From contig NZ_JONN01000001.1 of NCBI RefSeq assembly GCF_000711715.1, forward strand, positions 2,080,485 through 2,144,484: 64,000 bases of DNA. Direction: 5' to 3'. This stretch comes from Sphingomonas astaxanthinifaciens DSM 22298. Lineage in GTDB: Bacteria > Pseudomonadota > Alphaproteobacteria > Sphingomonadales > Sphingomonadaceae. Under the pieces are notes generated by a model. The model was not told the DNA's origin and made no database searches. It worked only from the letters and a program-made list of their open reading frames with translations. Both the position numbers and the translations under genes were made by a program. Below, piece by piece: positions 59,262-64,000 of this stretch. How positions within the stretch are numbered: the stretch's first letter is position 1; every line of letters starts with the position of its first letter.

Positions 59262-60233
59262 TCAAACGTCCTTGCGATGCTCGCCGGAAATCCGCCGCAC
59301 CGTGCCCGAGCTCGCCCGCATGACGATGCTCTCGGTGGTGATCATGCTCTTGCGGCGCTTGACGCCCTTGAGCAGCGACCCGTCGGTGACGCCGGTCGCA
59401 GCGAAGATGCAGTCGCCCTTGGCCATGTCGTCGAGCTTGTAGATCCGGTCGAGGTCCTCGATCCCCCAGCGATGCGCGCGGGCGCGCTCGTCGTCGTTGC
59501 GGAACAGCAGCTTGCCCTCGATCTGCCCGCCGACGCAGCGCAGCGCCGCGGCCGCCAGCACGCCCTCGGGCGCGCCGCCCGAACCCATGTAGATGTCGAC
59601 CGTGGTCTCGGGATCGGTGGTCGCGATCACGCCCGCGACGTCGCCGTCGGGGATGAGCATGATGCCGCAGCCGAGCGCGCGCAGTTCGGCGATGATCTCG
59701 GCATGGCGCGGCCGGTCGAGGACGCAGGCGATGATCTCGTGCGGTTCCACGCCTTTGGCCGCGGCGAGGCTGCGGACATTCTCGGTCGGCGAACGTTCGA
59801 GGCTGACCGTGCCCGGCGCATAGCCCGGCCCGATCGCCAGCTTCTGCATGTAGACGTCGGGTGCGTTCAAGAGGCACCCGGCCTCCGCGATCGCCAGCAC
59901 GGCGAGCGAATTGGGCCCGGCCTTGGCGGTGATGGTGGTGCCTTCCAGCGGATCGAGCGCGATGTCGATCTTGGGGCCGGTGCCCTGCTCGGAGCCGACC
60001 TTTTCACCGATGTAAAGCATCGGCGCCTCGTCGCGCTCGCCCTCGCCGATCACCACGGTGCCGTCCATCGGCAGCTCGTTCAGCGCCGCGCGCATCGCCT
60101 CGACCGCCGCCGCATCGGCCGCCTTCTCGTCGCCGCGCCCGACCAGCGCGGAAGCGGCGATCGCCGCGGCCTCGGTCACCCGGACCATCTCGAGGACGAG
60201 TACTCGGTCGAGCACATGGGACGCGTTGATCAC
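59262..60233 (-). CDS. glpX: class II fructose-1,6-bisphosphatase (GlpX)
   Basis: This 323-residue enzyme removes phosphate from fructose-1,6-bisphosphate in gluconeogenesis. Family motifs are VVIGEGERDEAPMLYIGEKV (metal), IALDPLEGTTITA and GSGGAPEGVLAAAALR. In many alphaproteobacteria glpX lies beside recJ, with hom upstream; here hom is not seen, though an aminotransferase of the AlaC type is 2.3 kb away. GTG at 60233 has AGGAGG 11 bases upstream. Confidence 0.96.
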   Translation of the reverse strand: MINASHVLDRVLVLEMVRVTEAAAIAASALVGRGDEKAADAAAVEAMRAALNELPMDGTVVIGEGERDEAPMLYIGEKVGSEQGTGPKIDIALDPLEGTTITAKAGPNSLAVLAIAEAGCLLNAPDVYMQKLAIGPGYAPGTVSLERSPTENVRSLAAAKGVEPHEIIACVLDRPRHAEIIAELRALGCGIMLIPDGDVAGVIATTDPETTVDIYMGSGGAPEGVLAAAALRCVGGQIEGKLLFRNDDERARAHRWGIEDLDRIYKLDDMAKGDCIFAATGVTDGSLLKGVKRRKSMITTESIVMRASSGTVRRISGEHRKDV

Positions 60234-60329
60234 GGGCTGGATATCCTCCTGTTGGCGCCTCGGCTCCTAGGCGCGGCAGGCCCGGTGGGCAACATGGCGC
60301 CGATGTCGCCGATCCGGCGTTGGGGGACC

Positions 60330-60743
60330 ATGCGCTTCGCCATTTGCCTGCTCCCGCTCTGCCTCGCCGCCTGCGGCGGGTCCGACAATGTCGCCGATAA
60401 CGTCGTCGGGCCCCCGATCTCGGTCACCAGCGAGACCCCCGGCGACTGGTCTGCGCTTGCCGGCATGATCGGCCGCCGCCCGTCCGAAAGCGGGCTGATC
60501 GAAAACAGTCCGATCAGTGTCGATCTCGCTGCCCGCCTCGGACCCGATTCCGCCGCCTATCGTGACGCGATGATGCGCGCGGGACCGCTGGTGCGCGACG
60601 GCGCGCTGATGGTCTCGCGCGGACCCGATGCCTGGCTCGTCATCCAGCCCGCCGAGCACGCCTTCCGCGCCGGCCTCCTTCGCAACGGACGCTGGCAGGA
60701 CTGGCAGACCCCGGGCGCCAGCGTGCCGCGCCCCGCCGCCTGA
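60330..60743 (+). CDS. small lipoprotein of unknown function
   Basis: This 137-residue protein has a lipoprotein signal with lipobox, ICLLPLCLAAC, then GGSDN, so Cys15 is likely lipidated. The rest has a DWSALAGMIGRRPSESGL segment and no recognised domain. ATG at 60330 is preferred; ATGs at 60294 and 60303 lie upstream. It is convergent with the DUF2721 gene at its 3' end (stop 60743 and 60744) and divergent from glpX. Confidence 0.7.
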   Translation: MRFAICLLPLCLAACGGSDNVADNVVGPPISVTSETPGDWSALAGMIGRRPSESGLIENSPISVDLAARLGPDSAAYRDAMMRAGPLVRDGALMVSRGPDAWLVIQPAEHAFRAGLLRNGRWQDWQTPGASVPRPAA

Positions 60744-61228
60744 TCATTCGTCGCCGGCGGCCTCGTCGACCTCGACCTCGTGCGCGAGCAGGGTCTTGCG
60801 GACGCGAATCGCCCTTGCCGCCACCCGGGTCTCGATCAGGAAGATGCTGAGACCGGCCGCCAGCGTCACCATCGAGCCGATGAACAGCAGTGCGATGGCG
60901 GTTCCGACGTGAAGATTGGTGAGCGATGCGGCGAACAGCAGCACCACGACCGCGCAGACCAGCACCGCCGAGGCGACGGTCGCGGTGATCGCGGTGCTGA
61001 CCAGCCGCATCCGCCGGTCGACGATCCTGAGTTCGCGGATCAGCCGGTCGTGCTCGTCGCCCCGGCTGGCGAGGATCATTGGCTCGAGCGCGCGCCCGCG
61101 ATCGACGATCCGCGCCAGCCTCGAGGCGCAGACGTTGAGGAAGGCGCCGACCCCGGCGAGCAGGAACACCGGCGCTACCGCCAGCTGGATGATCCGTGCG
61201 ATCGCGGTCGCGCTGTCGGTCGTGTCGA

Positions 61229-61232
<4 letters not shown>
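60744..61232 (-). CDS. DUF2721 family membrane protein
   Basis: This 162-residue protein has three hydrophobic segments: [38 protein letters not shown] and [17 protein letters not shown], around a basic stretch with [11 protein letters not shown]. The pattern matches DUF2721, of unknown function. GTG at 61232 overlaps the upstream DUF2256 stop by 4 bp (GTGA). Confidence 0.88.
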
Positions 61233-61378
<146 letters not shown>

Positions 61379-61458
61379 GGAACAGGTCATGCGAAACGCG
61401 GGCCCCCTAGTCAAACCGCGCCCTTGTCATTCCGGCCCCGCCACCCCTAGTCGGACCC

Positions 61459-62520
61459 ATGTCTTCCGCAACCGCCCGGGCCAGCGACGCCGCGCCCATC
61501 GTCGCGGCGCTGGTCGTCGCCCTGCAGTTCGCCGGCCTCTCCTGGTGGGGCCTGTCGGCGCTGGTCCTTGGCGCGACCGTGCTCGCCGCGGTCCATCATG
61601 CCGAGGTGGTGGCCGAGCGGGTGGGGGAGCCGTTCGGGACGCTCATCCTCGCGCTCGCGGTAACCGTGATCGAGACCGGGCTGATCGTCAGCCTGATGCT
61701 CGCCGCGCCCGAGGGCGCCTCCGCGCTTGCCCGCGACACGGTGATCGCGGCGAGCATGATCATCCTCAACCTGCTGCTCGGCCTGTGCCTGATCGCCGCC
61801 GGCCGCCGCGCCGACCAGCAGCGCTTCATCCGCACCGGGGCCAATGCCGCCTTGAGCACCATCGCCGCCTTGCTGGTGCTCAGCCTCGTCCTGCCGAACT
61901 TCACGACAAGCGCGCCCGGGCCCGTCTACAACAACGCCCAGCTCGCCTTCGTCGCGGGCTTCGCGCTGATCCTATACCTGACCTTCGTCTTCGCCCAGAC
62001 CGTCCGCCACCGCGACTATTTCGTCCGGCCCGAGAGCGGCACCGACGACGGCCACGGCCCCAGCCGCAATGCCGCGCGGCGCTCGATGGCGCTGCTGGTC
62101 GTCTGCCTGTTCGCGGTGGTCCTGCTCGCCAAGGGCCTGTCCAAGCCGCTCGAGACCGCGATCGCCGCCGCCGGCCTGCCGCGCAGCCTGGTCGGCATCG
62201 TCATCGCGGGAATTGTCCTCCTCCCTGAGGGACTCGCCGCGGTGAAGGCGGCGCGGATCGGCCGGCTTCAGACCAGCCTCAACCTCGCTTTGGGCTCGGC
62301 GCTCGCGACCATCGGCCTGACCATTCCCGCGGTCGCCATGGTCTCGTTCCTGCTCGGCCTGCCCCTGGCGCTCGGGCTCGACCCCAAGGGCATCGTGCTC
62401 CTTGCGCTGACCCTGTTCGTCGCCAGCCTGAGCCTCGCGCGCGGCCGGGTCACCGTGCTTCACGGCGCCGTCCACCTCGCGATCTTCGCCGCCTACATCC
62501 TGGTGACGATCGTCCCCTAA
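61459..62520 (+). CDS. chaA: Ca2+/H+ antiporter, ChaA type
   Basis: This 353-residue inner-membrane protein has about 11 hydrophobic segments with the two CaCA alpha-repeat motifs: GEPFGTLILALAVTVIETG and GIVLLPEGLAAVKAARIGR. Each contains the acidic residue expected for ion exchange. Homologues exchange sodium, potassium or calcium for protons. The stop overlaps that of the convergent aminotransferase gene by 3 bp. Confidence 0.9.
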   Translation: MSSATARASDAAPIVAALVVALQFAGLSWWGLSALVLGATVLAAVHHAEVVAERVGEPFGTLILALAVTVIETGLIVSLMLAAPEGASALARDTVIAASMIILNLLLGLCLIAAGRRADQQRFIRTGANAALSTIAALLVLSLVLPNFTTSAPGPVYNNAQLAFVAGFALILYLTFVFAQTVRHRDYFVRPESGTDDGHGPSRNAARRSMALLVVCLFAVVLLAKGLSKPLETAIAAAGLPRSLVGIVIAGIVLLPEGLAAVKAARIGRLQTSLNLALGSALATIGLTIPAVAMVSFLLGLPLALGLDPKGIVLLALTLFVASLSLARGRVTVLHGAVHLAIFAAYILVTIVP

Positions 62521-63695
62521 GCCCCCTTGAGGAGCTTCTTCACGCCGCGTGCGGCCTGGCGCAGGCGCTGCTCGTTCTCGACCATCGCGATCCGGACGAA
62601 GCCCTCGCCCTCCTCGCCGAAGCCGACGCCCGGCGCCACCGCCACGCCCGCCTCGACCAGCATCTTCTTGGCGAATTCCATGCTGCCCATGTGCCGGAAG
62701 GGCTCGGGGATCGGCGCCCAGGCGAACATCGACGCCTGCGGCACCGGAATGTCCCAGCCCGCCCGGCCGAAGCTCTCGACCAGCACGTCGCGCCTTTTCT
62801 TGTAGAGCGCGCGGGTCTCCGCAACGCAGTCCTGCGGCCCGTTCAGCGCCGCCACCGCCGCCGCCTGGATCGGCGTGAAGGCGCCATAATCGAGATAGGA
62901 CTTCACCCGCGTCAGCGCGGCGATCAGCTTGGCGTTGCCGACCGCGAAGCCGATCCGCCACCCCGCCATCGAATAGGTCTTGCTCATGGACGTGAACTCG
63001 ACCGCCACCTCCTTCGCGCCGTCCACCGCGAGGATCGAGGGCGTCGGCTCCTCGCCGAAATAGATTTCCGCATAAGCGAGGTCGGAGATGATCCAGATCT
63101 CATGCTCGCGCGCGAAGGCGACCAGCTGCTCGTAAAAGGCCTTGTCCGCGACATAGGCAGTCGGGTTCGACGGATAGCCGATCACCAGCGCCTTGGGCCT
63201 GGGCACGGTGTAGCGCATCGCGAGCCGCAGCCGCTCGAAGAAGTCGGGCCCGGGCGCCGCGGGGATCGAGCGGATCGCCGCGCCCGCGATGATGAAGCCG
63301 AAGCTGTGGATCGGATAGCTGGGATTGGGGGCGAGGATGACGTCGCCCGGCGCGGTGATGGCCTGCGCGAGGTTCGCCAGCCCCTCCTTCGAGCCCAGGG
63401 TCACGATCACCTCGCTCTCGGGGTCGAGTTCCACCCCGAAGCGCCGCTGGTAATAAGCCGCCTGCGCCTTCCGGAGGCCCGCAATGCCCTTGGACGCCGA
63501 ATAGCCATGCGCGTCGGGCTTGGCCGCGACTTCCGCCAGCTTGGCGATGACGTGCGGCGGCGGCGGGCTGTCGGGATTGCCCATGCCGAGGTCGATCACG
63601 TCGCGCCCTTCTGCCCGCATCGCCGCGCGCATCCCGTTCACTTCGGCGAAGACGTAAGGCGGCAGCCGCTCGATGCGGTAGAAGTCGGTGTGCAT
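62517..63695 (-). CDS. alaC: AlaC-like/LL-diaminopimelate aminotransferase family protein
   Basis: This 392-residue class I PLP aminotransferase has DLGMGNPDSPPPPHVIAKL, GYPSNPTAYVADKAFYEQL and the PLP Lys in TSMSKTYSMAGWRIGF, with GFGEEGEGFVRIAMVENEQR near the end. The alpha group containing this family is often annotated as LL-diaminopimelate aminotransferase; AlaC-type enzymes make alanine from pyruvate and glutamate. Which substrate is used cannot be told. ATG at 63695 is chosen over upstream alternatives. Confidence 0.92.
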   Translation of the reverse strand: MHTDFYRIERLPPYVFAEVNGMRAAMRAEGRDVIDLGMGNPDSPPPPHVIAKLAEVAAKPDAHGYSASKGIAGLRKAQAAYYQRRFGVELDPESEVIVTLGSKEGLANLAQAITAPGDVILAPNPSYPIHSFGFIIAGAAIRSIPAAPGPDFFERLRLAMRYTVPRPKALVIGYPSNPTAYVADKAFYEQLVAFAREHEIWIISDLAYAEIYFGEEPTPSILAVDGAKEVAVEFTSMSKTYSMAGWRIGFAVGNAKLIAALTRVKSYLDYGAFTPIQAAAVAALNGPQDCVAETRALYKKRRDVLVESFGRAGWDIPVPQASMFAWAPIPEPFRHMGSMEFAKKMLVEAGVAVAPGVGFGEEGEGFVRIAMVENEQRLRQAARGVKKLLKGA

Positions 63696-63733
63696 GGGCC
63701 CGTTGTGACGCCCCTGCTGCACTGCGGCAAGGG

Positions 63734-64000
63734 TCAGAGCAGGCGAGTGGGCGAGGGGTCGCCACGCTCCGCCACCAATTGCCGCCGCGCCTCGGCGCGA
63801 CATGCGGTGTAGCGCTCCTGAAGGTCTTCTCCGTGCCGCTCCGCGAGGGCCGCCAGCACCCCCGCATCGTCGCGCCGGGCGACCAGCGCCGCCACCGCGT
63901 CCGGCTCCTCGCCGAGCGCCGCCGCCAGCAGGCGAAAGGTCCGCACCCGCAGGCGAAACTCGAAATCGGCCAGCCGCGCCGATTCCGTCTCGCCCTTCTT
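63734..64000 (-). CDS. truncated hypothetical protein, C-terminal part
   Basis: The frame is open to the right edge of the window, so the start lies outside. The visible 88 residues are largely helical and charged, with repeated Ala/Arg-rich stretches (ERHGEDLQERYTACRAEARR). No family recognised. The gene ends 38 bp upstream of the aminotransferase start on the same strand. Codon use is like its neighbours. Confidence 0.6.
   Translation of the reverse strand, partial: KKGETESARLADFEFRLRVRTFRLLAAALGEEPDAVAALVARRDDAGVLAALAERHGEDLQERYTACRAEARRQLVAERGDPSPTRLL

Overview
The window is about 64 kb of GC-rich chromosomal DNA from an alphaproteobacterium, most likely a Sphingomonas-like member of the Sphingomonadales. 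Support comes from the blocks rpmF-plsX-fabH-ihfA-merR, ybgC-tolQRAB-pal and glpX-recJ, from MipZ, GapR (DUF2312) and a PgmG-type phosphomutase, from an exact EcfG-type general-stress promoter, and from short intergenic repeats of the kind common in sphingomonads. I see no phage, insertion sequence, CRISPR array or integrative element. Genes are very tightly packed, with many 1 or 4 bp overlaps between neighbours, and no stretch over 300 bp lacks a gene.

Layout. 1-3753: the 3' end of a DinG-like helicase, then fatty acid/phospholipid genes with IHF-alpha, MerR and ribosomal protein L32 (a 59-residue gene). 3899-7758: operon of a secreted dipeptidase, a secreted S9 peptidase and an MBL hydrolase. 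7805-16229: PabB-PabC fusion and three parts of the ligase-associated DNA repair set (PdeM, Lhr-like helicase, MBL exonuclease), with a DnaQ-like nuclease and an unusual M20 protein between them. 16240-18445: methylmalonyl-CoA epimerase, a small membrane protein and a propionyl-CoA carboxylase beta subunit. 18531-24937: a four-gene cassette behind an EcfG promoter (glycosyltransferase-UDP-galactopyranose mutase fusion, GH1-RmlD fusion, histidine phosphatase, NAD(P)H-hydrate dehydratase). 24941-28966: pyruvate kinase, GapR, YbjQ, DUF1003, YebC and RuvC. 28970-33135: an antisense alpha/beta hydrolase, ruvA, a GFA-family gene, ruvB and a DUF3089 hydrolase. 33132-33917: a membrane protein-XRE regulator pair with tandem operators. 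33983-38208: the Tol-Pal operon. 38294-41816: a Sel1-repeat gene, panC, mipZ and a phosphomutase. 41864-46231: methylmalonyl-CoA mutase, a small membrane protein and the carboxylase alpha subunit. 46339-49711: an SDR, then a glutathione-dependent formaldehyde oxidation operon. 49884-54557: a 1557-residue autotransporter. 54643-64000: 6-phosphogluconolactonase, tRNA-Glu, recJ with two PH-domain proteins, glpX, small DUF genes, a Ca2+/H+ antiporter, an AlaC-like aminotransferase and a truncated gene.

Pathways. PccA, PccB, epimerase and mutase together make a complete propionyl-CoA to succinyl-CoA route, split over two loci about 26 kb apart; each locus carries a small overlapping membrane ORF. 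FrmA and FghA oxidise formaldehyde to formate via glutathione. The most promising undescribed system is the EcfG-linked cassette at 18.5-24.9 kb, whose two fused proteins suggest stress-induced synthesis or remodelling of an unknown surface glycan or glycolipid.
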